Positions 8,887 through 17,479 of a stretch of DNA of 64,000 nt are shown here, piece after piece (within the stretch, counting starts at the first letter, position 1; every line of letters starts with the position of its first letter). The translations under genes were made by a program, and so were the position numbers. Source of the stretch: Rhodococcus sp. IEGM 1379 (lineage in GTDB: Bacteria > Actinomycetota > Actinomycetes > Mycobacteriales > Mycobacteriaceae); NCBI RefSeq assembly GCF_030056815.1, contig NZ_JASHKR010000008.1, forward strand, positions 1 to 64,000, in the 5' to 3' direction. The notes under the pieces are model-generated. The model was not told the origin of the DNA. It worked only from the letters and a program-made list of their open reading frames with translations, and made no database searches.

Positions 8887-9775
8887 TCGCCGTGAGATAT
8901 CCCGATTGTTCGGCCAGGTCAGCGAGTTCCGGTGGGAGATCCGGGATCGGTTCGCCGTACATGTTCGCCAATTCGATGGAATTGAGGCACTCGACCGACC
9001 AGTCGTGCGCGGTCAACCACTGCATCGGATCAGCACGCTCGTCCTCGTAGAACAGCGCAGCCATGTCGATGTCTCCGAACGGATCCTTGCTGAAATACTT
9101 TGCCCGTATGTCCGCGAATCGTTGCGCATCCATTCCAGATGGGAAGTAGTTCAACGCAAGTCGGCTACCGGACGACGACAGTTTGTCGATTCGTTCGAAT
9201 AGTGCGTCGTGTGCGGGGCCAGGGAGGTACGCCAAGAGTCCCTCCGCGGACCACGCGGAGGATGTGCTCGGCTCGAACCCCGCAGCTTTGAGCGCAGTGG
9301 GCCAGTCATCTCGTAGATCGACTGCGACAGTGCGACGGTCTGCTTTCGGTTCTGCGCCGTGTTCGGTGAGTACCCGCTCTTTGAATTCCAACACCTTTGG
9401 TTGGTCGACCTCGAAAACCGTAGTGCCGGTTGGCCAATCCAGTCGGTAGGCCCGCGCATCCAAGCCGGACGCAAGGATCGTCGATTGAGCTACTCCTGAT
9501 CGGGCAGCAGTCAGGAAAAAGTCGTCGAAAAATTTGGTCCTGATACCCATGCCCATCCCCATGAAGCCGGAGAAGGGCAGGTCGTCCAACGACGACGGAC
9601 TGGCTAGTAGTGCGGTGAAATGTGGTTCACCGGCGGACTCTACGAACCAGGGCGCGTACGGATCCTGGATCAGCGCATTGGGGCGCAATGATTCGATCGC
9701 TCGAAATGTTGCCACTCCCAATGCAGTCAGGCCGACGCTGCTGACAATGTCCCAAGTATCTCCATCTGTGCGCAT
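8870..9775 (-). CDS. Class I SAM-dependent methyltransferase (LCMT/TIGR00027 type)
   Basis: The 301-residue protein shows the actinobacterial S-adenosylmethionine-dependent methyltransferase pattern: an N-terminal TALGVATFRAIES segment, a glycine-poor SAM motif LASGLDARAYRL, then TTVFEVDQPKVLEFK (acidic loop binding SAM ribose) and the GLLAYLP motif. Mycobacteria carry many paralogues of this leucine-carboxyl-methyltransferase-like family with unassigned substrates, some acting on cell-wall lipids. The start is ATG at 9775, preceded by GAGAGGA; an upstream ATG at 9820 has no ribosome-binding site. Confidence 0.88.
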   Translation of the reverse strand: MRTDGDTWDIVSSVGLTALGVATFRAIESLRPNALIQDPYAPWFVESAGEPHFTALLASPSSLDDLPFSGFMGMGMGIRTKFFDDFFLTAARSGVAQSTILASGLDARAYRLDWPTGTTVFEVDQPKVLEFKERVLTEHGAEPKADRRTVAVDLRDDWPTALKAAGFEPSTSSAWSAEGLLAYLPGPAHDALFERIDKLSSSGSRLALNYFPSGMDAQRFADIRAKYFSKDPFGDIDMAALFYEDERADPMQWLTAHDWSVECLNSIELANMYGEPIPDLPPELADLAEQSGYLTAIKTAN

Positions 9776-10104
9776 CGTTGAGTTTCCTCTCGATTTTGGT
9801 GCACGCTTGTTTCGATGCACGAGTGTTGTGGGTGCACGTCTGCTCTTACCCGCCGACCATTCTCGATCCTACGCTCGTCGCGAAACCAGGGCAGGTTCGC
9901 GGATTTGGTGAGCGTAGGCGAGTATCATAGATACTCTGGAATTGTTGTAGTCCAACATCTTTCGAGTCGGATCAATAGTGCCAGGGACTTGACAGAGTTG
10001 TCCCAGCGGGTCGTCAGGTTGACCGCTTTGACTGATTACATGCGACCCAACCACTATGTGGGTTTTTACGCGCTGCTGCTACGCAGACAGGTAGCTGAGG
10101 CGCG
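9776..10104. promoter_or_regulatory. Divergent control region with a perfect inverted repeat
   Basis: This stretch separates the minus-strand methyltransferase from the plus-strand sigma-like gene. It contains GAGTATC-ATA-GATACTC at 9920-9936, a perfect 7-base inverted repeat with a 3-base spacer, of a size typical for a dimeric repressor. A frame at 9815-10108 spans the region and ends in an ATGA overlap with the next gene, but its sequence does not look like a conserved protein and it has no ribosome-binding site, so I do not call it. Confidence 0.55.
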
Positions 10105-10584
10105 ATGACACCTTCACTGCAACACGATTCGCTTGACCGCCTGGCAGCAGCGGCACGCAGTGGAAACGCTGCGTCGATGGCCGGGCTGTATCTCGCTATC
10201 CGGCCGATGGTGGTGCAACGTGCACGCGCCGAACTCGATCCCGCCGAGGCGGAGTCGGTTGCGGATGCTGCCTGTTTTGCGGTCGTGAACTCGGTTCCCG
10301 ACAAGGCTGCGCCGGATGAACCTCTGTTGCACTTGGTGTATTCGACGACAAGTCGGATGGTCGCGCGTACGGGAGCGGAGTCAAGGACTCGACTTCCAGC
10401 CGGGATCGACGTATTGCCGGAGGGTGAACGTGAGGTGCTGATCTTGCGGGTGATTGTCGGACTCGATGCGGACGACACAGCGATCGCACTCGGAAACACA
10501 CGAAGTCAGGTATTGCTGGCCCAACACCGGGCACTGCGAACGCTTGGTGTTTCCCACGGAGGCTATGGGGAAGTGGCGCCGTGA
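10105..10584 (+). CDS. Short sigma-70-like protein with region 4 helix-turn-helix
   Basis: This protein has 159 residues. The N-terminal part (LAAAARSGNAASMAGLYLAIRPMVVQRARAELD) resembles ECF sigma region 2. The C-terminal part has the region 4 pattern: LPEGEREVLILRVIVGLDADDTA as a GEREVL-type helix, then IALGNTRSQVLLAQHRALRTL as recognition helix. Region 2 is short and the linker compressed, so it is smaller than a standard ECF factor (about 180-200 residues) and may be a sigma-like regulator rather than a full sigma factor. GAGG lies six bases before the ATG. The adjacent inverted repeat at 9920 may control it. No anti-sigma gene follows; a convergent membrane protein gene does. Confidence 0.6.
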   Translation: MTPSLQHDSLDRLAAAARSGNAASMAGLYLAIRPMVVQRARAELDPAEAESVADAACFAVVNSVPDKAAPDEPLLHLVYSTTSRMVARTGAESRTRLPAGIDVLPEGEREVLILRVIVGLDADDTAIALGNTRSQVLLAQHRALRTLGVSHGGYGEVAP

Positions 10585-10640
10585 CAACCGGCTATCACCA
10601 CGGGATTTCGTTGCTCGGTGGCTGACTTGGCAAGTCGGAT

Positions 10641-11234
10641 CTACACACTTTCGTAGTCGGCGACCGGCGGTGAACCGGCATCTTCTGTTTCTCTTACCTG
10701 CTGTGGTCGAATCGCGGCGTGTACTACTCCGGTGAGGATTCCGAGGATCGCACCCCAGATCAACGTGACAAGCACCGTTGCTGCCACCGCAACGACGTAG
10801 GTGGCCAAATTGTGGTGAGAATCAAAGCTGAGGAACACAATTCGAATGACGTTGCCGATCACTGCCCCGGCGACGGTGGCGGTTACACCGGCAAGGAAGG
10901 CGCGAGCGCGACCGGACTGTGGGTGCCGGTTCGCCCACGAATTCAGGTACAGCAACACGATCCCGATCATCACGAATGCCGCAAGAACATCGACTGCCCA
11001 GTACATCCAGGTTGTCTCGCCCAACGGGAACAATCGCAATGGCGGCACCGCGAAGGGCAATCCGATGGCACTCGGAACGAGGGCTTCCGGCATCGACGTC
11101 AGCCAACGCCCGGTGAGAGGCCAAAATCCGAGAAGCACGGAGATTGCTGTGACTGTCGCTGCAGCTGAGACTGCAGGCCTGCGGAGGCGTCGGAACTGCG
11201 TCGTTTGTGAAAACGCCACCGCGTTTGCTGACAT
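10641..11234 (-). CDS. Hypothetical four-helix membrane protein
   Basis: The 197-residue protein has about four membrane helices (for example TTWMYWAVDVLAAFVMIGIV and a later AATVLVTLIWGAILGILTGV) and polar termini. The first helix carries the sequence VSAAATVTAISVLLGFWPLTG. I do not recognise a family. Its start at 11234 lies about 50 bases from the divergent endoglycoceramidase start, so the two probably share a promoter region. Confidence 0.55.
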   Translation of the reverse strand: MSANAVAFSQTTQFRRLRRPAVSAAATVTAISVLLGFWPLTGRWLTSMPEALVPSAIGLPFAVPPLRLFPLGETTWMYWAVDVLAAFVMIGIVLLYLNSWANRHPQSGRARAFLAGVTATVAGAVIGNVIRIVFLSFDSHHNLATYVVAVAATVLVTLIWGAILGILTGVVHAAIRPQQVRETEDAGSPPVADYESV

Positions 11235-11287
11235 GGCGCAACATTAACCCAATTGATAGGACGATCGTCCAACTTTGGAGGGTATTG

Positions 11288-12721
11288 GTGGCACTCGGAA
11301 TGCGCAGGGGCACGCTGGTCACGTTGGCCACTGTCGGTGCGCTGGTTCTCGCCGGCGGGATCGGCGCCGCTGTGCGCTCAGATCCGGTGCCGTCTGCTTC
11401 ATACCTCACCGATGACGCCGGCCGCGCACTGATCTTGCGGGGATTCAATACGGCTTCGAGTTCCAAGAGCGTCCCGGACGGCATGCCCGAATTCACGGAG
11501 GTCGACCTCGACCGCGAACATACGGACATGGGGACCAACTTCGTTCGATTCCTGATTTCGTGGCGCGCTGTGGAGCCGTCGCCCGGTCAGTACGACGACG
11601 CGTACCTCGATCGAGTTACTGAGCGGGTCGGTTGGTTTTCCGAGCGTGGGTACTCGGTGATGCTCGACATGCACCAGGATCTGTACTCGAGCGCAATCAC
11701 TCCCAGTGGGCAATCGGGTAACGGTGCGCCGCCGTGGGCCACCTACATGGACGGACTTCCCGTGGGGGAGCACGACATGTGGGAGATGTACTACCTCGAT
11801 GCCGGGGTGATTCGTGCTTTCGACAATTTCTGGAACACAACCGGGCAACATCCGGAACTGTCCGATCACTATGCCAACGCCTGGAAGGTTGTCGCGCAAC
11901 GGTTTGCGGACAATCCTGCCGTGGTGGCGTACGACCTGATGAACGAACCGTACGGCGGCACGCTGCAGGGCCCGGTGTTCGAGGCCGGACCACTTACCTC
12001 TCTGTATCAAAAGACCGCCGACGCGATCCGAACCGTCGATCAGGACACTTGGGTATGCGTGGCTCCTCAGGCCATGGGTACCAACTGGGGTACGCCGAGT
12101 GGACTCGGCGCAGTCGACGATCGACGTGACGGAGATCCGCGAATTGCCTACTGTCCACACATCTATCCGCTGCCGATGGACCTCGGCGGTGGTTACGTCG
12201 GTAGTTCGCGGAGCGCAGTGGATATCACTGTCGATGCGTGGCGCGACAACGCCCTGAGTACAGCGGCAGCGTTGGGTGATGTGCCGATTATTCTGGGCGA
12301 GTTCGGTTTGGATACAACATTGCCCGGGGCACTCGACTACGTCGACAGGGTGTACTCGACGGCGGCAGAAATGGGTGCGGGGGTGGCCTACTGGTCACGC
12401 GATCCAGGTTCATGGGGTCCGTACGAGAAGGACGGAACCGAACGTAACCTGGTTGCGGCGCTGGATAATCCGTACCCACGGGCAATTGCAGGTCAGCCGC
12501 TCGTGTTAGTCATCGAGAGCAATCGGCTCGAATTCTCTTACACCCCGGACTTATCGATCACGGCACCGACCGAAATCTACCTGCCCGCCCGGACCTTCCC
12601 GAACGGTGGTGCGGTAGTCGGCGCAGATGTCGGGCGGTGGAACCCCGAAACCCGCATCCTCGAACTGAAAAGGCCCATCGATGTAGTGGATAAGGCCGTG
12701 GTGATCACTCCCGCGGCGTGA
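11288..12721 (+). CDS. Secreted endoglycoceramidase (GH5)
   Basis: The protein is a GH5 glycosidase of the endoglycoceramidase type, which releases the intact oligosaccharide from glycosphingolipids. The catalytic acid/base Glu is residue 220 (DLMNEPYGG) and the nucleophile Glu is residue 338 (IILGEFGLDTT). The barrel begins with the characteristic ILRGFNTASS and NFVRFLISWR segments, closely matching my memory of Rhodococcus EGCase II, as does the NFWNTTG stretch. A C-terminal beta-sandwich domain (ITAPTEIYLPARTFP) follows, which in this family binds the lipid. Length (477 aa) fits. GTG at 11288 is chosen because GGAGG ends six bases before it. An N-terminal signal (LVTLATVGALVLAGG) indicates secretion. 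Confidence 0.92.
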   Translation: MALGMRRGTLVTLATVGALVLAGGIGAAVRSDPVPSASYLTDDAGRALILRGFNTASSSKSVPDGMPEFTEVDLDREHTDMGTNFVRFLISWRAVEPSPGQYDDAYLDRVTERVGWFSERGYSVMLDMHQDLYSSAITPSGQSGNGAPPWATYMDGLPVGEHDMWEMYYLDAGVIRAFDNFWNTTGQHPELSDHYANAWKVVAQRFADNPAVVAYDLMNEPYGGTLQGPVFEAGPLTSLYQKTADAIRTVDQDTWVCVAPQAMGTNWGTPSGLGAVDDRRDGDPRIAYCPHIYPLPMDLGGGYVGSSRSAVDITVDAWRDNALSTAAALGDVPIILGEFGLDTTLPGALDYVDRVYSTAAEMGAGVAYWSRDPGSWGPYEKDGTERNLVAALDNPYPRAIAGQPLVLVIESNRLEFSYTPDLSITAPTEIYLPARTFPNGGAVVGADVGRWNPETRILELKRPIDVVDKAVVITPAA

Positions 12722-12754
12722 TATTCGCCGAGATGTGACAAAGCTCCGTCTTGC

Positions 12755-13081
12755 TCAGTGCGCCGCACCGAGTTCGATGAACAAGACGCCGACGGTGATC
12801 AGTGCCAAACCTCCGCACATGATCTTCGTCAGAGGTTCGGAGAACAGGATGCGAGAGGCGACGGCGGTCAATGCAACACCGCATGCTGTCCAGATTCCGT
12901 AAGCAACGCCCAACGCCATGCCGCCGCGCAATGCGAGGCTGAGGAATATGAACGCGGTGAGGTAGCCGATGGCAACAGGGATGAACCAGGCCTTCTTCGC
13001 GCCTGGCAGGGAAACCATCCGGAGAGACAGGGTCGCAGTGACTTCCGTGACGATTGCTCCGACAAGAAGGAGCCAGATCAC
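12755..13081 (-). CDS. SMR family transporter, second subunit of a pair
   Basis: The 108-residue protein has the four-helix small multidrug resistance architecture. The membrane-embedded Glu sits in helix 1 (LLLVGAIVTEVTATLSL), with GVAYGIWTACGVALTA as the conserved helix 3 region. Its GTG start at 13081 overlaps the stop of the upstream SMR gene (GTGA), so the two are translationally coupled. Paired SMR genes usually form obligate heterodimers (EbrAB, YkkCD type) with opposite topologies, exporting cationic compounds or guanidinium derivatives. The short N-terminus before helix 1 is typical. Confidence 0.9.
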   Translation of the reverse strand: MIWLLLVGAIVTEVTATLSLRMVSLPGAKKAWFIPVAIGYLTAFIFLSLALRGGMALGVAYGIWTACGVALTAVASRILFSEPLTKIMCGGLALITVGVLFIELGAAH

Positions 13082-13428
13082 GCGATGGTTCCTGGCTGCG
13101 TGGCCCGCGCCTTCTGAGCCCCGAACTCTACGCACAGGACACCGGCGATGACGAGCGTGATGCCCAGTCCCATGAGTCCGGTGAGCGGATCGCCGAAAAT
13201 GGCGGTAGCGAGGACCGCCGTCAGTGCGACACCAGTGGCGCCCCAGATTCCGTAGGCGACACCGATACCCATTCCCGTGCGCAGTGCGAGGCCGAGGGCG
13301 ACAAACGCGCCGATATACCCGGTGATCACCACGGTGTACCAGGCAGAATGATCGAGTGCGGCACGGAGTGAGAGTGTGGCGGTGACCTCGCAGACAATCG
13401 CTGCCGCCAGCAGTATCCACTTCTGCAT
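13078..13428 (-). CDS. SMR family transporter, first subunit of a pair
   Basis: The 116-residue protein is an EmrE/SugE relative. Essential Glu lies in helix 1 (AAAIVCEVTATLSLRAA) and GVAYGIWGATGVALTA in helix 3. Its C-terminus carries a short basic tail (GAQKARATQPG) not present in the partner, which is a common way to fix opposite membrane orientation in heterodimers. The ATG at 13428 is used; a TTG directly before it is also possible. I looked in the upstream 160 bases for a guanidine riboswitch and found no convincing match, so the substrate stays open. Confidence 0.9.
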   Translation of the reverse strand: MQKWILLAAAIVCEVTATLSLRAALDHSAWYTVVITGYIGAFVALGLALRTGMGIGVAYGIWGATGVALTAVLATAIFGDPLTGLMGLGITLVIAGVLCVEFGAQKARATQPGTIA

Positions 13429-13591
13429 CAATGTGTCTCGTCTTTCAGTAGTGAGCAGTCAGGCTGCGATGATCTGCCTTGCCGAGTGCATGGTAGCCGC
13501 GAGGGCGTCGACGAAATTCGTTGGCCTGCGCGTCGGGTCGCACCGCAAACTTTGATGCACCCTCGAGAATCGTTACGCCAGGAGGACATTG

Positions 13592-13780
13592 ATGAGAAGC
13601 CCAGACCGGATCGATCCGATACTGACCAAGCTCGGCGCCCTCTGGCGCGCAAACCCCGACTTGCGGCTGACACAGTTGATCGTGGCCCTCGCCGACAACG
13701 GAGAAACGATGCCGAGGTTCTTCTACACCGAGGATTCGGTGATCGACGAGGCGCTCGATCGCCACATCGCGGATCGTTAG
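13592..13780 (+). CDS. Small conserved hypothetical protein (62 aa)
   Basis: The short soluble protein begins MRSPDRIDPILTKLGALWR and continues PDLRLTQLIVALAD, ending with an acidic FFYTEDSVIDEALDRHI. This layout (RxPxRIDxIL, then PDLRLxQLI, then FYxEDxxxxxAL) is one I know from a family of small uncharacterised proteins in many bacteria. GGAGGA at 13581-13586 is six bases before the ATG and decides the start over a TTG one codon upstream. The gene lies head to head with the SMR pair and is followed by a hairpin terminator at 13862. Confidence 0.7.
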   Translation: MRSPDRIDPILTKLGALWRANPDLRLTQLIVALADNGETMPRFFYTEDSVIDEALDRHIADR

Positions 13781-13861
13781 CACTCAGAGAATTCTCAGAA
13801 AGCTTGCGTAAGTTAGATTTCGGTTCGTTGACGCCTTTGGGATGTTGCCGTGCCGCGGTAT

Positions 13862-13902
13862 ACGGAAGCCGCCGGCGCCCGATCGGCATCAGCGGCTTCC
13901 GT
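13862..13902. terminator. Hairpin terminator
   Basis: ACGGAAGCCGC at 13862-13872 pairs perfectly with GCGGCTTCCGT at 13892-13902 around a 19-base loop. It lies between the plus-strand small gene (ends 13780) and the minus-strand HAD gene (ends 13966), so it can serve both. There is no long T-run on either side. Confidence 0.65.
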
Positions 13903-13965
13903 GTTCCCGTGCAGTCGCCTCAGCTGGCCTTCGGTCGGCTCGAGTCAGCGTGAACCTCAAGGCAG

Positions 13966-14928
13966 CTAGAACACGGTGGTCCAGTCGTCTTTGATGCTGA
14001 CCATCGTCCAATTGTTGTCGCGGGCCAGTTCGAGTGCCTCTTCGGCGCCCGCTACATAATCGAACTCACGGTCGGGATCGTCATGGAGGACCAGAAGTCG
14101 TAGAGCGGGACGGTTCGGCTGCTCCGAAAACTTCAGCATGGGAATGTCCCCGTTGCTGTTTCCTGCTGCCAGCAGAGGCCGTCGGCCCGTTCGGTTCCAG
14201 ATCCGTATCGGTTTCTCAGGACCGTCGTCGACTACGTCTGCCTCGGGTTTGCGAATGATATTGCCGCTGGGGCCGTCGTCCCTCCAGGCAAGTGACACGC
14301 CACTGCCTATGACTCGCTGCCGCGGGATACCGTATACCTCTTCGCTGATGGGCCGCATGAAGTCGCGTCCGCCGCCGGAGACCATGTAGTTTCGGAAACC
14401 GTTGTCTCTCAAATATTTCAGCAACTCGACCATGGGTTCATAGCTGCACGTCAAGTAGCTGCGATCAAGGGTGGGATGCCGAGCGGAACGCAGAAATGTG
14501 TCGGCCTGGGCTTCGAATTCTTCGACGGTTACTTCGGCGAAACCGCTCAGCACGCCGGCAGCGAGGACCTTCAAGGTGGTGTCGTCGCCGCGGTAGTGCG
14601 CGGTGATTACGTCGTTCAACCACGCATAGTCCTGGGTGTAGGCAGCCTGCCAGGGTTGGCGGGTGCGGAGCTGCGGGTCATGTTCCGCCATCTCCACGAG
14701 ACGGCGCAGGATGAAGTCGAGTTGGATCGGCATCGGCTTCTCACACCACAAGGTGCCGTCGTTGTCGAAGACTGCGATCCGGTCTTCCAGTGGGACTTCG
14801 TCAGGACCACCTCGGGTGGTCACGCGATCGACGAAGTCCACGATGGCTTGCTTGCTCTCGCAGCCATGCCAGGTCGAGAGAGGATCGCGCGCGTCGGAAC
14901 TCGGGGTACCCCGAAGTGGTTGGCTCAC
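13966..14928 (-). CDS. HAD superfamily hydrolase / phosphatase
   Basis: The 320-residue protein shows HAD motif I as AVFDNDGTLW near residue 50, with the nucleophile Asp and the following DGT. Motif II is probably YMVSGGGRDFM (Ser/Gly) near residue 185, and motif III/IV lies in LLAAGNSNGDIPML near residue 260, with the conserved acidic GD pair. A helical cap is inserted between motifs I and II. The start is GTG at 14928 (VSQPLRG); AGGAAG is upstream. It is divergent from the large arylsulfatase gene, so the two may be co-regulated. The substrate is unknown. Confidence 0.85.
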   Translation of the reverse strand: MSQPLRGTPSSDARDPLSTWHGCESKQAIVDFVDRVTTRGGPDEVPLEDRIAVFDNDGTLWCEKPMPIQLDFILRRLVEMAEHDPQLRTRQPWQAAYTQDYAWLNDVITAHYRGDDTTLKVLAAGVLSGFAEVTVEEFEAQADTFLRSARHPTLDRSYLTCSYEPMVELLKYLRDNGFRNYMVSGGGRDFMRPISEEVYGIPRQRVIGSGVSLAWRDDGPSGNIIRKPEADVVDDGPEKPIRIWNRTGRRPLLAAGNSNGDIPMLKFSEQPNRPALRLLVLHDDPDREFDYVAGAEEALELARDNNWTMVSIKDDWTTVF

Positions 14929-15106
14929 ATCATCGGCTTCCTGTTGAACGATTCTCGATTCCCAGTCCGGTCCATCATCGGGTCTGGAGACGAGTAAGTC
15001 ATCGCCCGTTTCGGGCGAGCCTGGTTTCGGTCACCCGTTTTGGGGGATGCCACCGACTACGCGGCCGCGGAGGCTGGAAGTAAGACCACACATAAGGAGC
15101 CCGGTC

Positions 15107-17464
15107 ATGGCCAAACCATTCAACGGCGTCGTCAATCTCGATATTCGTGACTCGGTCCCCGACTGGCGGCCGTACGAGCAACCGAAAGCGGCACCCGGTA
15201 CGCCGAACATTCTCTACATCGTGCTCGACGACGTTGGCTTCGGTGCACTTGGCTGTTACGGCGGGCCGATCGAGACTCCCAACATCGACCGGATCGCGGC
15301 AAACGGATTGCGGTACGGCCAATGGCACACCACGGCGCTGTGTTCCCCGACGCGGTCATGTCTGCTGACAGGACGCAACCACACCACCAACGGGATGGCG
15401 TGCATCAGTGAGGCCGCGAATGGGTTTCCGAGCTCGAACGGGCACATTCCGCCGGAATGCGCCACTCTGGCCGAGGTTCTGGTCGAGCAAGGATTCAGCA
15501 CCGCGATGGTCGGCAAATGGCATCTGTGTGCTGAAGACGAGATGAATCTTGCTTCCACTAAACGGAATTGGCCGGTCGGGCGAGGTTTCGAGCGCTTCTA
15601 CGGCTTCCTCGGCGCCGAGACCAACCAGTGGTATCCGGACCTGGTGCACGACAACCACCCCGTCGAGCAACCGGCTACTCCCGAAGACGGCTATCACTTC
15701 GGTGTCGACATCACTGACCATGCGCTGGACTTCCTCGGCGATGTGAAAGCCATAGCGCCGGACAGGCCCGTGTTCCTGTACTACGCGCCGGGCTGCGCAC
15801 ACGCTCCGCATCAGGTCCCCCGTGAGTGGGCCGATCGTTATCAGGGGCGATTCGACGCAGGCTACGAAGCGATGCGCGAGGAAATCTTGGTCCGGCAGAA
15901 GGAAATGGGTCTGATTCCACAAGACACCGAGCTTCCAACGATGAACCCGATCGGCACTTCCGCTACCCGAACTGGACCCGACGGCGTACCGTTTCCGCCG
16001 CTCGACGACACACGCCCTTGGGGCACCCTCTCCGATGACGAGAAGAGACTGTTCGCTCGGATGGCGGAGGTATACGCCGGTTTCGTTTCGCACTGCGACG
16101 ATCAGATCGGACGCATTCTCGCGTACCTCGAGGAGATCGAACAACTCGACAACACCATCATCGTTGTAGTTTCCGACAACGGCGCCAGCGGTGAGGGCGG
16201 CCCCAACGGATCAGTCAACGAGAACAAGTTTGCCAACGGCGTCCCGGACGACCTTGCCGACAATCTGGCGATGCTCGACGAGTTGGGCGGCACCGAGACC
16301 TACAACCACTACCCCAATGGGTGGGCGATGGCCTTCAACACCCCGTTCAAGATGTGGAAGCGGTACTCGTTCAACGGGGGGACATGCGACCCATGCGTGA
16401 TTTCGTGGCCGGCCGGAATTGACGCCCACGGCGAAATTCGCGATCAGTATCACCACGCTGTCGACGTGGTCCCGACACTGCTCGACTGCATCGGGATCGA
16501 ACTTCCCGAGACGGTCAAGGGATACACCCAGCACCCGATCCAGGGTGTGAGCATGCGCTACAACTTCGACGCCGGAAATATCCCTACCGCCAAGCACACC
16601 CAGTTCTACTCCATGCTCGGCAGCCGGGGAATCTGGCACGACGGGTGGAAGGCGGTCACCACTCATCCCACCATCAGCGGGTGGGGCCACTTTCCGGAAG
16701 ACACTTGGGAGCTCTACCACACGGATGTGGACCGCTCCGAACTCCACGACCTCGCCGCTGACGAACCCGGTAGGCTCGCTGAACTCGTCGGGCTGTGGTT
16801 CCATGAAGCGGGAGCCAATCAGGCTCTACCGCTTGACGATCGCTCGGGCGTCGAAATCCTCACCACACCGCGTCCGCAACTCGCGCCCCCGCGCAACCGG
16901 TACATCTACCGTCCTGGTGGTGCCGAGGTGCCCGAATCCGTGGCAGTGAACATCCGCAATCGGTCCTACTCGATCGGGGCGGTCGTTGACATTGCCGAAC
17001 CGGGTGCCACCGGGGTGCTGTTGTCGCACGGCGGGCGGTTTGGTGGACACTCGCTGTACGTCAAAAACAACCGGCTGCATTACGTGTATAACTTCCTAGG
17101 CATGGAACAGCAGACGATCTCCGCGGACGAGGACTTGCCGGTTGGTGAAAATCTGGTATTGGCAGCATCTTTCGAAAAGGAAGGCGATGATCCTCCCGGA
17201 ACTGCCCGCGGGGTTCTGAGCCTTTATTACGGTGACCGCAAGGTCGGTGAGGGCAGAATCCGTACTCAGCCCGGCAAATTCAGTCTGACAGGTGAAGGTC
17301 TCAACGCCGGACGTGACAGCGGTGAACCCGTCACCGACGACTACTCGGGTGCGTCGCCGTGGGCCTTCACTGGGGCAACGCTCAAACGGGTAGCAGTCGA
17401 TGTCAGCGGTGAACCGTATGTTGATCTGGAACGTGAGGCCGTCGCCATGCTTTCGCGTGAATAG
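15107..17464 (+). CDS. Arylsulfatase (type I, formylglycine-dependent)
   Basis: The 785-residue protein is a large arylsulfatase of the alkaline-phosphatase superfamily. Metal-binding residues appear as LDDVGFGALGCYGG, and the active-site signature is CSPTRSCLLTGRN with Cys79 as the residue converted to formylglycine. GKWHL and VVVSDNGASGEGG give further active-site positions. A C-terminal region of about 200 residues holds extra beta structure found in the long actinobacterial arylsulfatases. There is no signal peptide, so it is probably cytoplasmic. AAGGAG lies seven bases before the ATG at 15107. It is divergent from the HAD gene. The likely role is sulfur scavenging from sulfate esters. 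Confidence 0.93.
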   Translation: MAKPFNGVVNLDIRDSVPDWRPYEQPKAAPGTPNILYIVLDDVGFGALGCYGGPIETPNIDRIAANGLRYGQWHTTALCSPTRSCLLTGRNHTTNGMACISEAANGFPSSNGHIPPECATLAEVLVEQGFSTAMVGKWHLCAEDEMNLASTKRNWPVGRGFERFYGFLGAETNQWYPDLVHDNHPVEQPATPEDGYHFGVDITDHALDFLGDVKAIAPDRPVFLYYAPGCAHAPHQVPREWADRYQGRFDAGYEAMREEILVRQKEMGLIPQDTELPTMNPIGTSATRTGPDGVPFPPLDDTRPWGTLSDDEKRLFARMAEVYAGFVSHCDDQIGRILAYLEEIEQLDNTIIVVVSDNGASGEGGPNGSVNENKFANGVPDDLADNLAMLDELGGTETYNHYPNGWAMAFNTPFKMWKRYSFNGGTCDPCVISWPAGIDAHGEIRDQYHHAVDVVPTLLDCIGIELPETVKGYTQHPIQGVSMRYNFDAGNIPTAKHTQFYSMLGSRGIWHDGWKAVTTHPTISGWGHFPEDTWELYHTDVDRSELHDLAADEPGRLAELVGLWFHEAGANQALPLDDRSGVEILTTPRPQLAPPRNRYIYRPGGAEVPESVAVNIRNRSYSIGAVVDIAEPGATGVLLSHGGRFGGHSLYVKNNRLHYVYNFLGMEQQTISADEDLPVGENLVLAASFEKEGDDPPGTARGVLSLYYGDRKVGEGRIRTQPGKFSLTGEGLNAGRDSGEPVTDDYSGASPWAFTGATLKRVAVDVSGEPYVDLEREAVAMLSRE

Positions 17465-17479
17465 CTGGTGACGGTGTAT

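Noticed and set aside
9815-10108. 97-residue frame overlapping the sigma-like gene start by ATGA
   Set aside because: No ribosome-binding site, low-complexity and non-family-like sequence, and it would cover the palindrome at 9920. It remains possible but unsupported.
12755-13420. One long minus-strand frame covering both SMR genes
   Set aside because: Only its last 108 residues look like a protein; the first part is a shadow of the upstream SMR gene. The GTG at 13081 gives the real start.
13432-13590. Guanidine riboswitch upstream of the SMR pair
   Set aside because: Paired SMR genes sometimes follow one, but I could not find the conserved loops or pairing of any guanidine class in this stretch.
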